Positions 24,738-33,777 of a stretch of DNA of 38,492 nucleotides are shown one piece after another. The notes under the pieces were generated by a model that was not told the origin of the DNA, made no database searches, and saw nothing but the letters and a program-made list of their open reading frames with translations. Position numbers and translations under genes: made by a program. Numbering within the stretch: the first letter of the stretch is position 1; every line of letters begins with the position of its first letter. The DNA lies in NCBI GenBank assembly GCA_964550025.1, contig CAZJYI010000116.1, forward strand, positions 1-38,492. Direction: 5' to 3'. This stretch comes from CAZJYI01 sp964550025 (GTDB taxonomy: Bacteria > Verrucomicrobiota > Kiritimatiellia > UBA8416 > CAYOBW01).

Positions 24738-27700
24738 GTCGCAATCTCGAAGGGCACGCCGGTTCGCGGGGCCAGTTGCCCCTGGATGTAGGTCCGCCGC
24801 GCCGCGATCCAGTCTTTGGTGGCTTGAGGGGAGGAAACGCTGATGCCGTGGCTTTGGAACGCCGCATACCATGCATCCAGCACGGGGTCGCTGCGGGTCG
24901 CCAGCAGCGGACCATCCACCGCATCACGCACGAAACGCCAGTACAGGCGGCGGAAGTGCGGGTGTGCCTCCAGGCGGTTGACCATGCTGTCGCCCTCCGC
25001 AAACAGGTCAGACGATGATGCGTTGCCCCGGTTGAGCGACATGTCGCAATCGTACAGGTAGAACTGGGCACCGTCGTCCGGCGGGCAGTATACGATCAGG
25101 TTGTGGGGCCATCGGTAGCCATAGCTGTCTCTGTTGGCAATGACGTGGTTCACGGCCAGGTAGCCAACGGTCGTTCTCTCGTCCAAGGCGGCGCCGACGT
25201 GGGCGCGGTACAGGTCGTCATCCGCCACGGCCAACGCCTCGGCCAGCGGATACAGCGGGCTGAAGTCGTCGTCCGGGGTGGGCGCTTTTCGCTTGCGCCA
25301 GTACCAGCGATAGGCGGCGTCCTTCTTCACACTGCCCGCTGTCAGGAAATCGGTGAAAGCGTGCGGCTCGTGCGGCCGATCGCGGTAGAGCTTGAACATC
25401 TGGGCATTGTCGTCGCCCGGGTTGACGGCGGCCACGAAGTCCAGGTCGGGCGTGAAGACGTCTTGCAGTACGCCGCGGTAGGAGCCGTTCACATAGACCT
25501 GCGTAAGATGAAAGTAGCTCGTGGGCAACCCAAGCTGTTCGCCGATCCACGCGCTGTGCCGTTCGACCTGGCGCGTGCCGTCCCCGCCGTTCTGGCCCGT
25601 CTGGTCGAGTTTCAGCTCGGCAACCCCCAGGAGGCGGTCCGCTTTGGGCAACGAGACCGAGTACGATCCAGCCGCCGTGGGCGAGGAGTAGTTGCGCCAT
25701 CCGCCGCGGTAGCGGGCACCCGCATTGTAGATCACGCGGTTGTCCTCGTAGACAAAGGTCACCTCGAGCGGTTCGTTGCTGCGGCGGTGGCGGGATGTCC
25801 ATTCGGAGAGCACGGCATCGGTCATCCATATCCGGTAGGAGCCCACGCCGCCCGACGACGCGGGGTCGCCGAAGCGCACCAGGCATTCCGCCGGAAACGC
25901 ACGCGGCAGGGCCTCCTCCGGGTACCGGCTCGCCGCCGGCGTTCCTGCGCCGTCAATCGCCTCGATTGTGAACGCGAGCAGTTTGCCTGACGACTGTCCG
26001 GGGATCGTGCCGCTGTACACACCGTCCCCCGCCAGCGCGTCCGCGCCCAGACCGTCGTCCGTCATCGTCGCGGTGTTCGTCGTCTGCGAGGGGTCCAAAC
26101 GGTAGCGTAGCGCGACGGCCGCTACGCCGTCAGGGTCGGCCACGCGGCAGGTCACGGTAACGGGATCGTCTCCCGCCGGGACGGCAGGTGCGTGAACAAC
26201 GTCCTCAATGGTCGGACCCGCGTTGCCCCGCAGACGGCTGTTCACGGCACCGGGCGTACCCAGGTTGGCCGGCACGTCCATGCGTTGGGCCGCCTCGAGC
26301 CAGGAGCCCTCCAGTCCCAGCACGAAGTACGGCCATCCTTTGAGCCAGCGAACCTTGCCGCGGATCGTCGCCGTCTGCCCCGCCACCGGATCGGGATTGA
26401 GCGCAGCCGTCGCCCGGTTCCACATGTCCTGCCAGACACCGTGCCCGGAGTGGAAGCGCGTATCCCCCTTGCCGCTGGCACGCACATGAAAACTGCCGCT
26501 GCTCTCGAAGCCCTCGCCGTCCTCCCACTCCGACCGGATGTGATTTCCCTGGTTGAAGGACCAGTTGCCGACGCCTGACTCGAAATCGTCGAAAAGGCAG
26601 GTCGCGCCGCCCTGGATGGAGACCTCGACATCGTCGACCAGGCATTCGCCGGCCTGGGGGTAGTAGGCGTGCAGCTCGGTAATGGCAGCATTGCCGTGAT
26701 CGAGTACGCCGGTGTGCTCGAACGTCGTCCAGGGCGCCTTCTGCGTTTCGTCGCTGGACGCCCAGCTCATGCGCCGCCGGTTGTCACCGTGCGGATCGAT
26801 CAACTCGAGGCTGCTGCCGTCCCCGTCCGACCAGCGGCCCCACCCGTCCGCGTACTCAACCGTGTCGACCACGACGAAATCCTGGTCCGGTAGATCGCGG
26901 TCGTCGGGCCGGGCCAGGACGATGCGTTCGCCGCGGTCGGAAAGGCGGCCGTCGTAATCGCCAAGTGTGTTCCCGGTATGCAGCGCGGGGTAGTTTGAAA
27001 TAGCGCGCGCGGCATCGCGGGCAACAACCAGGTAGCCTCCCGCCTGCAGGACGGTGCCGGTTGCAAAGACGAAATCGACACCCTCGATGAACCGCCAGTG
27101 GCTGAGATCCTCCGCCGCCCCACCCCGGTTGTGCAACTCGATGTACTCGTCGTCCGCGTCGCCAGAGAGCGGGTGGTACATGATCTCGTTGATGACGACG
27201 TTTTGTGCCATCAGCCCCGCGTTCGGCAAGCCGGCCGTCGGAGAAGCCAGCACCCGCAATTCCTCTCCGCCGTCGGGATAGCGGCCGGTGCTGACCCCGT
27301 TGGCCTGCGCGTCGAAGCGGACCGCATCGATGACACGGTTCAGGTTCGTGTCCACCAGGTAGATGTCGTCGCCATGCATGCTGAGTGAGAAACCCAGCGT
27401 GTCCTGGTCGAACGACACGTGGCTGCCCTCGTCCAACACCGTTGCCGGAGGAATGACAAAACGGTTCGTGGCCGGGTCGTCGGTCAGCACGAAGCCGCCA
27501 ATGTCTGCCGACGAAGTCGAGGCGTTGTACAGCTCGATGAAATCAATCTGCGGCAGATCGGTATGCGCCAGGAGCTCGTTGATGCGAACCGCCGCCGCGG
27601 CGTCGCTGTCGCTCGCGTCCGCGTAGCCGGGGCTGCCGCCCATACGGGCGCTTGACGACCATGCCCCGCGGGCCGATTCCCCGAGATCGGGCCGGGCCAG

Positions 27701-28216
27701 GACCAGGGAATGCCCGGCACCATCGGCCGCGGTCGGCCAAGGCCAGTCGTCATCATAGCGCGCTTCCAGCAGTACCATGTTCTGCCGGTTGCGGAGACGA
27801 ACCGTCCCCCCACCGTTGGAAAGCCGGTTCGAGAACGGTCCCAGGACGTCCGACAGGCCGTAGGCGCCGGCCATGGCGGCGGGGTCCGCGGCCACCACGA
27901 GGCAGGCCATCCCCTCGAGGACGACATTGCTCGGGAACACGTAGTCGATTTCGCCGGAGATGCGGTAGCCGCTCAAGTCGTGCGGCACGGGTTCGGTGTT
28001 GCGAAGCTCGATGAACTCCAGGCTATTCGTCGTCACGCCTGCGGCCGGGTGGTACATGATCTCGGACAGGGTCAACGGAGTCCGGCGGCTGCTCGGGCCA
28101 AGCTGGCGGGGCTCGATGCTGCCGTCGAAGGCGACCGTAGCGGCGCGGGAACAGCCGACGAGCATCGCGCAGACCAGCACCAGGACACCCATCAGCCCTT
28201 TGCCGCGCCCAACCAT
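24728..28216 (-). CDS. 5' part of a giant LTD-CotH lipoprotein
   Basis: These 1163 residues form the N-terminal part. A lipoprotein signal leads to Cys22 (CAMLVGC). Three lamin-tail domains follow (about 45-165, 208-330, 338-470), starting LTLSEIMYHP, VRINELLAHT and VVINEIMYHP. Then come a carbohydrate-binding-like beta region (about 505-650), an Ig-like segment (668-760) and a CotH kinase-like domain (about 793-1150) with NRDSYGYRW (1028-1036) and YDCDMS (1055-1060). CotH proteins are atypical kinases; in spore formers CotH phosphorylates coat proteins. Here the array of LTDs suggests surface attachment or matrix organisation, which is inference. The frame continues beyond the gap to 22524. 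A GGAGG lies about 13 bases upstream of the ATG, so the start is reasonable but not certain. Confidence 0.88.
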
Positions 28217-28279
28217 CGCTATGCCGGTTCCTCCACAATCACGTCAACCCCTTGGAACGGTCCCTGTTGCGGAAGACCG

Positions 28280-28359
28280 GTAGGACGGTGCTCCGCGCCG
28301 TCCAAGTCTCGCAAAAGACGCTGTTGGCAGGGGGAGGACGGCCCGGAGGACCGTCCTAC
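28280..28359. repeat. REPIN-like inverted pair in the leader of the LTD-CotH gene
   Basis: A plus copy (28280-28306; GTAG, arms GACGG/CCGTC) faces a minus copy (28333-28359; arms GGACGG/CCGTCC). The arms belong to a family different from the CGGAACGC type elsewhere. It lies between the predicted promoter and the start codon. Confidence 0.65.
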
Positions 28360-28398
28360 GTCGCAACCCATGCCCTCTCCGCAACAAGAGCATAGAAT

Positions 28399-28428
28399 AG
28401 CATAATCCGCGGGCGGTGCTGAGTGCAA
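28399..28428 (-). promoter_or_regulatory. Possible promoter of the LTD-CotH gene
   Basis: On the minus strand, TTGCAC (28423-28428) and TATGCT (28399-28404) are 18 bases apart. This would give a leader of about 180 bases that contains the REP pair. The match is moderate. Confidence 0.4.
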
Positions 28429-28456
28429 AGTGGATCACAGGATGCGCAGATCGGGC

Positions 28457-29839
28457 CTACCGCGAGGATGTACCGCCCTTCGCCTGGTAGATCTGCAGGA
28501 CCTCCGCATCCGTTGGGGCGTAGGTGAAGATCATGAACTCGTCCATCGTACCGTCAAAGTAGCAATTGGGGCCATATATGCCGCACTTGGTCCTTGCGCC
28601 AAGCGTATCGAACCACGCCGCATACCCGCCTTTGACGGACGCACCCATATCGATGACCCGTGCGGAGGAAATGTCGATCATGTCCGTCTTCTTGCCGTTG
28701 ACGTAGAACCTCGCTTCTTCACGACGGCTCACAACCAGGCCGACGTGTGTCCAATCGCGCACGTGTTCAGCGATCGATATCCGTGAGGACTCTTTGCGGC
28801 CAGAAACGTTGATCACCCTGTACGTGAGCCTGCCTTCTTCGGTGACACCGAACTCGAGACCTGCTAGTTGGTTGGCGGCCGCCGTCGGATTGACCTGGGA
28901 GAAGAATGCTGTCTCGGCCTTGATCTTGTCCGGCCGAACCCACACGAAGATGGAGAAGTCCCCCCTGCCTATCGGAACGTGGGCGTGCTTCTCGCCACCC
29001 GGCTGGATCTTGATGTAGTCGCCTTCCCCGTTGAATCGCATCCCTCCGCCGACTTTGCCGTGCGAGGTGGTGCTTGCCTTGACGACCTCGCCGTGGAGTT
29101 CGTTCCCGCTCAGATCGGGGACTACGCCCTTGGACACATCGTCGAACGAGTAGTAGAGAAGCAGGTCCTGCGCGAGCGCTTCGGGCAACTGCGGGCGTTT
29201 CCCCATAAGAGTTGGCCTCTTGGCTGGGGGGGAAACGCGTGTCGGCGGATCCGGGACCGTCTTCTTCGCACGGGTCTCAGCTTCCGCAACGGCAAACTGC
29301 GCCGCAGTCACCTCCGGACGCTGCAGCACGGCGTCCCGGAGGCCTTTCACTGCTACGGCGTCCTGGACGGCGTCGGCCCTGGTCAGCTGCATCTGCAGCT
29401 TCCCGAGCGCCCTGTCGTACTTGCGCACCAGGTCGATGGTCTTCTTTGCGCGAGTCAGTGCCACGTCCGCTGCCGCACTCACGTGCTTCCTCTGCAGCTC
29501 CGCCAGTTGGGGCAGGTCCTTGCTGATATGCGCCTTGCCGAGGGTCTTCTCGCCGGCAAACCGCTCGCGTTCCTTCCTGATCGTCAGCAGGGATTCCAAA
29601 CGGCCGGCCTCCCTCTCGGCCGCATCAAGCGCGCCAAGGGCCTTGACGTACCCCCCATCCAGGGCCCGGAGCTCCCTATCGGCGGCCGCGCCGATGTTGG
29701 CCAGCTCAGTTTCGAACGTCTTGTCGAGACGTTTCAGACGGCCGGCCGTCTCCTTTGAGAGCCCCTCTGTATTGACTTCGGCGGCGACAATTGCCGCCGC
29801 CAGAACGAAAGCTGCCAGCCACGCCTTGTTCACACACAT
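28457..29839 (-). CDS. Secreted coiled-coil LamG-domain protein
   Basis: The 460-residue protein begins MCVNKAWLAAFVLAAAIVAA, a signal peptide. Residues about 25-190 are charged, helical and rich in A/E/K/R heptads (ETAGRLKRLDKTFETELA, LLTIRKERERFAG), suggesting a coiled coil. A Pro-rich linker leads to a LamG/concanavalin-like domain (about 240-455) with LLLYYSFDD, DLSGNELHG, FSIFVWVRPDK, WTHVGLVVSRREEARFYVNG and FDGTMDEFMIFTYAPTDAE. Such proteins are numerous in PVC genomes and may bind glycans. The start at 29839 has AGAGGGG eight bases upstream; longer starts lack one and displace the signal peptide. No specific function can be given. Confidence 0.85.
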   Translation of the reverse strand: MCVNKAWLAAFVLAAAIVAAEVNTEGLSKETAGRLKRLDKTFETELANIGAAADRELRALDGGYVKALGALDAAEREAGRLESLLTIRKERERFAGEKTLGKAHISKDLPQLAELQRKHVSAAADVALTRAKKTIDLVRKYDRALGKLQMQLTRADAVQDAVAVKGLRDAVLQRPEVTAAQFAVAEAETRAKKTVPDPPTRVSPPAKRPTLMGKRPQLPEALAQDLLLYYSFDDVSKGVVPDLSGNELHGEVVKASTTSHGKVGGGMRFNGEGDYIKIQPGGEKHAHVPIGRGDFSIFVWVRPDKIKAETAFFSQVNPTAAANQLAGLEFGVTEEGRLTYRVINVSGRKESSRISIAEHVRDWTHVGLVVSRREEARFYVNGKKTDMIDISSARVIDMGASVKGGYAAWFDTLGARTKCGIYGPNCYFDGTMDEFMIFTYAPTDAEVLQIYQAKGGTSSR

Positions 29840-30066
29840 TCGGATTGCCCCTCTCTTCATGCGAAGGAAGCGCCGGAACCCGCGGGGCGAGTATGGCCCC
29901 CTACGGGCACTACCTAAACAGGAGCGACGCATCTCACATCGGGAACTGTGGACAACGGCATCTCATCTGTCAAGGTCACAGGTTGGGCACGGCAGGAACG
30001 CCTACGCAATTGACTCTCCAGCCGGGGCGTGCATAGAACTCATATAGCATGGGTACGACGCTGGCA

Positions 30067-30116
30067 ACGGGGAGGGAGAAACCGCAGAGTCCTGAACACT
30101 CGAGGTTGAATGCTGA
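30067..30116 (+). repeat. Dispersed word-like repeat, copy 2
   Basis: Same order as at 13848-13900: ACGGGGAGGGAGAAACCGC, then CCTGAACACT and GGTTGAATGCTGAAGA. The words diverge more than the lead-in. Confidence 0.6.
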
Positions 30117-30297
30117 AGAGCGAGGGAAGCGCGATCCGTGCCAACACCTTTGCCGTCGTCTTTTCCATCGTCTTCGTCGACGAAGGCAAAGACGAAGAGA
30201 AAGACGAGGAGGGAGGGATGACGCACGCAGGAAGGGCCAACGGCCCGACACAGGCCAGCCCAGCCCGCAAGGGCTGGGGAACGACGCAAGACCGAAG

Positions 30298-30363
30298 ATC
30301 AGAGGGCTGAAGCCCGACACAAGTCTCTCTACCTGACCTGTGTCGGGCCTTCAGCCCTCTGAT
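30298..30363. repeat. Long inverted repeat with 24/25-base arms
   Basis: Arms at 30298-30321 and 30339-30363 are identical in inverted orientation except for one extra base. The loop is 17 bases. The arms contain GAGGGCTGAAG and CCCGACACA. There is no T-tract, so a terminator is unlikely. Confidence 0.75.
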
Positions 30364-30506
30364 TCCTCTTGCACTACACTGTCCCCAGGGCTTACCGCCC
30401 TGGGCTGGCTTGTTCCGGGCTTTCAGCCCTACATCCCGAGATCGCACACCCGCTTGAACCCTGTACAGGGGCGGGCACCTGCCTATTCAATGCTGCGCGA
30501 CTCCCG

Positions 30507-32084
30507 TCACAGCTTGATGCTGAACGCCGCCTTGGCGTCGATCTTCTCCGTGATCTCGGCGATCGCCGGCGCCGGCACCATCTGGTTCACCTTCAGGATC
30601 GCCAGCGAACGGTTGGTCTTCTTGTCGTGCGGGTTGCGCATGTCTTCGATGTTGATGCCGGCGTCGGCCATGCAGAGGCCGATCGTGCCGATGACGCCCG
30701 GCCGGTCGTCGTAGAGGAACATGGCCGTCGGCCCGATCGGCTCGAAGTACAGCTTGTTGAATTCGTTGATGCGCGAGACCATCAGCGTACTCTCGGCAAC
30801 CGTGCCGCGAACGCTGACCTGGCGCAGCCTCTCGCCTCCGACCTCGGCGGTCAGGTCGATGGTCATTGAATTGTCATAGCCCTTGCGCGGATCGACCTTG
30901 CGATTGACGTAGTCGATGCCCATGCTCTCCAGGTGCGCGCGCGCGGCGTGGTAGTCCATCGAGCGGTCGAAGTCCTCCCAGATCGCGGCAACGATGGGCA
31001 CAAGGAGCCAGTCGGCATACGGCTCCAGCGTGCCGTAGAAGCTCGTCTCGATGAGCTTGAGCGGCAGCTCTCGACCGACGATGCAGCGGCAGAGCCGCGC
31101 GAGCGTGTTGGCCAGCTCGCAGTATGCCTCGTCGAGTCCCTCGGGAATGTCGCGGTTGACGATAAAGCTCGTGATGCCTTTCTCATCGAGGTCGATGAGC
31201 TGCTCGGCCGCCCGCCGGGCAGCGTTGTAGTTGGCTTCCACGGTGCTGGCGCCGAGGTGCGGCAGCAGGATGTCGGCGACGTCGGCCACGCTCTTGGGGC
31301 CGGCCTCGTCCTTCGCATAGACGTCGTTCAGAAGGCGGACCCCCTTCTCTTCGCGGGCCCGGCGCAGCGCCCCCTCATCCACGATGCCGGCGCGCGCGCA
31401 GTTCACGATCGTGGCGCCTTGCTTGGCCTTTGCCAGCAGCGCCTCGCCCACCAGGCCGCGCGTATCGTCGTTTTCAGGGATGTGCAGCGTGATGTAGTCG
31501 CTCTCCGCGAAGAGCGTCTCGAGATCCGTCAGGGCAACGTCGAACTCAGACGCCCGCTCCTTGGAAATCACGGGATCATAGCCGACCAACGTCACGTCGA
31601 AGCCGGACAGACGCTTGGCCACGAGCTGCCCGATGTTCCCGAGCCCGACGATGCCGATTGTCTTTCCCGCCAGTTCTCGCCCCATGAACCGCTTCTTCTC
31701 CCACTTGCCCTCGCGGGTGGAAATGTCGGCCTCTACGATATGGCGGGCCTCCGCGAGCATCATGGCAATGGCCTCTTCGGCCACGGCATTGGAGTTCGCC
31801 CCCGGCGTGTTCATCACGTCGATGCCCTTTGACCGGGCATACTTGGTGTCAATGGTGTTGAAACCGGCCCCCGCTCGCACGACAACCGCCAGGTTGGGCA
31901 GGGCGTCGATGATCTCGGCGGTCACCTTGTTGCTGCGCACGATCAACGCGTACGCATCCGGGTGTGCCGCCGCCAACGCCATCAGGTCGCCGGATTCATC
32001 CTGAACAACACAATAACCGCCGTTGGCCTCGAGCGTCTCGCGGGCCACGCGGTCCAGCTTCGTGGGTATGAGTACTTTCTTCAT
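30507..32084 (-). CDS. serA: D-3-phosphoglycerate dehydrogenase
   Basis: The 525-residue enzyme starts serine synthesis by oxidising 3-phosphoglycerate with NAD. The nucleotide-binding motif GLGNIGQ is at 147-153. Catalytic residues are visible as Arg231 (NCARAGIVDEG), Glu260 in the DEAGPKS stretch and His276 (LLPHLGAST). The C-terminal half has the intervening domain and a final ACT domain (about 450-525; PTAMFLYDDRPGVIGTIG), the usual site of serine feedback inhibition. Its length is that of the long bacterial form. AGGAA precedes the ATG. It is divergent from the BamD-like gene, with both promoters in the 160-base spacer. No serB or serC is seen. Confidence 0.95.
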   Translation of the reverse strand: MKKVLIPTKLDRVARETLEANGGYCVVQDESGDLMALAAAHPDAYALIVRSNKVTAEIIDALPNLAVVVRAGAGFNTIDTKYARSKGIDVMNTPGANSNAVAEEAIAMMLAEARHIVEADISTREGKWEKKRFMGRELAGKTIGIVGLGNIGQLVAKRLSGFDVTLVGYDPVISKERASEFDVALTDLETLFAESDYITLHIPENDDTRGLVGEALLAKAKQGATIVNCARAGIVDEGALRRAREEKGVRLLNDVYAKDEAGPKSVADVADILLPHLGASTVEANYNAARRAAEQLIDLDEKGITSFIVNRDIPEGLDEAYCELANTLARLCRCIVGRELPLKLIETSFYGTLEPYADWLLVPIVAAIWEDFDRSMDYHAARAHLESMGIDYVNRKVDPRKGYDNSMTIDLTAEVGGERLRQVSVRGTVAESTLMVSRINEFNKLYFEPIGPTAMFLYDDRPGVIGTIGLCMADAGINIEDMRNPHDKKTNRSLAILKVNQMVPAPAIAEITEKIDAKAAFSIKL

Positions 32085-32179
32085 GTCTGCTGTCGTTCCT
32101 GGTCAATGTATCCATCTGCGGCTCCCACGGTACCGGGGCGTTCGCGCCGAACAGGGCCACGGGAGTCCAAAAGAACAGA

Positions 32180-32207
32180 CTAGTACCATACTCCCCCTCG
32201 GAATCAA
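32180..32207 (-). promoter_or_regulatory. Possible serA promoter
   Basis: On the minus strand, TTGATT (32202-32207) and TACTAG (32180-32185) are 16 bases apart, about 100 bases before the serA start. It is back to back with the promoter proposed for the BamD-like gene. Confidence 0.45.
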
Positions 32208-32210
32208 GGC

Positions 32211-32239
32211 TTGACCGTCACCGATGGCGTCGATACCTT
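32211..32239 (+). promoter_or_regulatory. Possible promoter giving a leaderless BamD-like mRNA
   Basis: TTGACC (32211-32216) and TACCTT (32234-32239) are 17 bases apart. The usual start of transcription, 7 bases after the -10 box, falls on the A of the ATG at 32246. Confidence 0.4.
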
Positions 32240-32245
32240 TCGCCC

Positions 32246-33259
32246 ATGCTTGGAATACGCCAGATATTGCCAATAGTCCCCGTCTTCCTTCTTCTCGTTT
32301 CGGCCGCACCGTGTCAGTTTGGGCAGACCCGGGAGCTGGACATGCCCGACCCCAAGGAGGAAGTGCCCAACCGCAAGAAGCCGCGCTGGTTCAGGGGACC
32401 GGCCACGACGAACGCGACGGAGCAGCTTGCCTACGCCAACGAGTTGCTGCGCCAGCCGGGCAAACGGCGTGATGCCGAGAAGCAGTACCTGGAACTCGTG
32501 CACGAGTGGCCCCAGTCGCCGGAGGCACCCTTGGCGCAGATGGCCTACGCGGGGCTGCTTGAAGAGCGCGGCAAGCTCCAAAAGGCGTTCGACGAGTGCC
32601 AGTACCTGATCGAGTACTATGCGGGGAGCTTCCCCTACGAAGGCGTTCTGGAACGGCAGTTCAGGATCGCCAATCGCGTCATGACGGCCAAGCGGGGCGA
32701 TTTCCTCTTTCTGCCGGGCTTCGACGCGCCGGAACGCGCCGTGCCGATGTTTCGCAGAATCGTGCGGAACGCACCATCCTGGGAAAAGGCGCCGGAGGCA
32801 CAACACCTCGTCGGGGTCATTCTCGAAGGCAACGGCGAATACGCCGAGGCCGTTCTGGCCTATGAGCAGGTAATGACGCGTTACCCCGAAAACGAGCTGG
32901 CGCCCGAGGCCCAGTTCCGGCGGGCCGTTTCCCTGTACAGGCTGGCGGAGAAACAACCCCGCGATGAGAAGAGCTGCCGAGTCGCGCTGACCGCCCTGTC
33001 GCAGTATCTCAACCGCTACCCCGACAGCAACAGCGCGGAGGAGGCCGCGGGCTACCGTCAGGGGCTGCAGGCGCGACTCACCGGCCTCTACCACAGCCGC
33101 GCGGTGTTCTACGACGAGGTCGCCAAGCGGCCCGAGGCTGCGTTGATTGCCTACCGTGATTTCATCCAACAGTGCCCGTCGGCCGAACAGGTTCCAGCCG
33201 TGAAGGCGCGTATCGAACAACTGGTCGAGCAACTGGAGAGAGAGAATGAAGAGGAATAG
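32246..33259 (+). CDS. BamD-like tetratricopeptide outer-membrane assembly protein
   Basis: The 337-residue exported protein has an N-terminal hydrophobic signal (about 1-22). TPR-type helical pairs follow: AEKQYLELVHEWPQSPEAPLAQ, AFDECQYLIEYYAGSFPYE, AVLAYEQVMTRYPENELAPEAQFR and ALSQYLNRYPDSNSAEEA. This pattern is that of BamD/YfiO, which supports beta-barrel insertion at the outer membrane. No clear lipobox is present (AAPC is a poor match), unlike canonical BamD, so function is only inferred. No ribosome-binding site is visible. It overlaps the next gene by 14 bases, pointing to a two-gene envelope operon. Confidence 0.82.
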   Translation: MLGIRQILPIVPVFLLLVSAAPCQFGQTRELDMPDPKEEVPNRKKPRWFRGPATTNATEQLAYANELLRQPGKRRDAEKQYLELVHEWPQSPEAPLAQMAYAGLLEERGKLQKAFDECQYLIEYYAGSFPYEGVLERQFRIANRVMTAKRGDFLFLPGFDAPERAVPMFRRIVRNAPSWEKAPEAQHLVGVILEGNGEYAEAVLAYEQVMTRYPENELAPEAQFRRAVSLYRLAEKQPRDEKSCRVALTALSQYLNRYPDSNSAEEAAGYRQGLQARLTGLYHSRAVFYDEVAKRPEAALIAYRDFIQQCPSAEQVPAVKARIEQLVEQLERENEEE

Positions 33260-33770
33260 CGATTTCCGTTTCTACGTGTTGGCCGCCCTGGCCTTGTGCA
33301 TGGGACTCACGCCGGGATGCATCGGCTACCGGCTTGGCTCCACGCTGCCGCCCGGCATCGAGTCCGTGCATGTCCCAATATTCCTGAACGAGACAACGGA
33401 GCCGCTGCTCGAAACGCAGACCACGGGCGCGACAATCCAGGAGCTGCAGAAAGACGGCACGTTGCGTGTCAGGGACAAGTCCGGCGCCGACGCCCTGTTG
33501 GAGGTGACGCTGACCCGTTTCACGTTGGAGCCGTTGCGCTACGAGCGCGACAGCGCCAAGACAACGAATGAATACCGGATGCGCATTCGCGCGAAGTTGA
33601 TCTTCAAACGACTGAGTGACGGCAGCGTCATGTCGGAGAGAACCGTCGAGGGCGAGGCGACCTTTGAGCCGTCCGGAAGTCTCACGGCGGCAAAACGGGA
33701 GGCCCTGCCTGAGGCCTCCCGTGATCTGGCTCACGACATCGTCGAGAGCATCGTCGAATACTGGTATTGA
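33246..33770 (+). CDS. LptE-like lipoprotein
   Basis: The 174-residue protein has a lipoprotein signal ending LTPGC with the acylated residue at Cys25. The mature part starts IGYRLGSTLPPGIESVHVPIF, the pattern of the LptE family, which plugs and assembles the LptD barrel for LPS export. It continues with ALLEVTLTRFTLEPLRYERD and RMRIRAKLIFKRLSDGSVMSE. The start lies within the end of the BamD-like gene, with an AGAGAG site. The last 70-80 bases contain, on the opposite strand, the terminator of rpsT. lptD is not in the window. Confidence 0.83.
   Translation: MKRNSDFRFYVLAALALCMGLTPGCIGYRLGSTLPPGIESVHVPIFLNETTEPLLETQTTGATIQELQKDGTLRVRDKSGADALLEVTLTRFTLEPLRYERDSAKTTNEYRMRIRAKLIFKRLSDGSVMSERTVEGEATFEPSGSLTAAKREALPEASRDLAHDIVESIVEYWY
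33692..33721 (-). terminator. Intrinsic terminator of rpsT inside the lptE-like gene
   Basis: On the minus strand, a 9-base stem CGGGAGGCC/GGCCTCCCG with an 8-base loop is followed by TTTT. It lies about 57 bases after the rpsT stop, within the coding sequence of the convergent LptE-like gene. Confidence 0.65.
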
Positions 33771-33777
33771 GTCCCGC

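Larger units (their letters stand above)
29840..30506. other. Large repeat-rich spacer between LamG and serA genes
   Basis: 667 bases with no gene I can support. It holds copy 2 of the dispersed TGAACACT/TTGAATGCTGAA unit (30067-30116), a GTCTTCGTCGACGAAG block with GACGAAGAGAAAGACGAGG words (30162-30215), a CCCAGCCC-GCAA-GGGCTGGG hairpin (30259-30278), a long inverted repeat (30298-30363), CCCAGGGC/GCCCTGGG (30384-30404) and GGGCTTTCAGCCC (30418-30430). Confidence 0.6.

Noticed and set aside
24470..24872. Frames reading through the N gap
   Set aside because: They join unrelated frames through unknown bases; the correct join uses the 10-base overlap.
30298..30363. Transcription terminator of serA
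   Set aside because: The arms are long but no T-run follows on either strand, and it lies over 140 bases past the serA stop among other palindromes.
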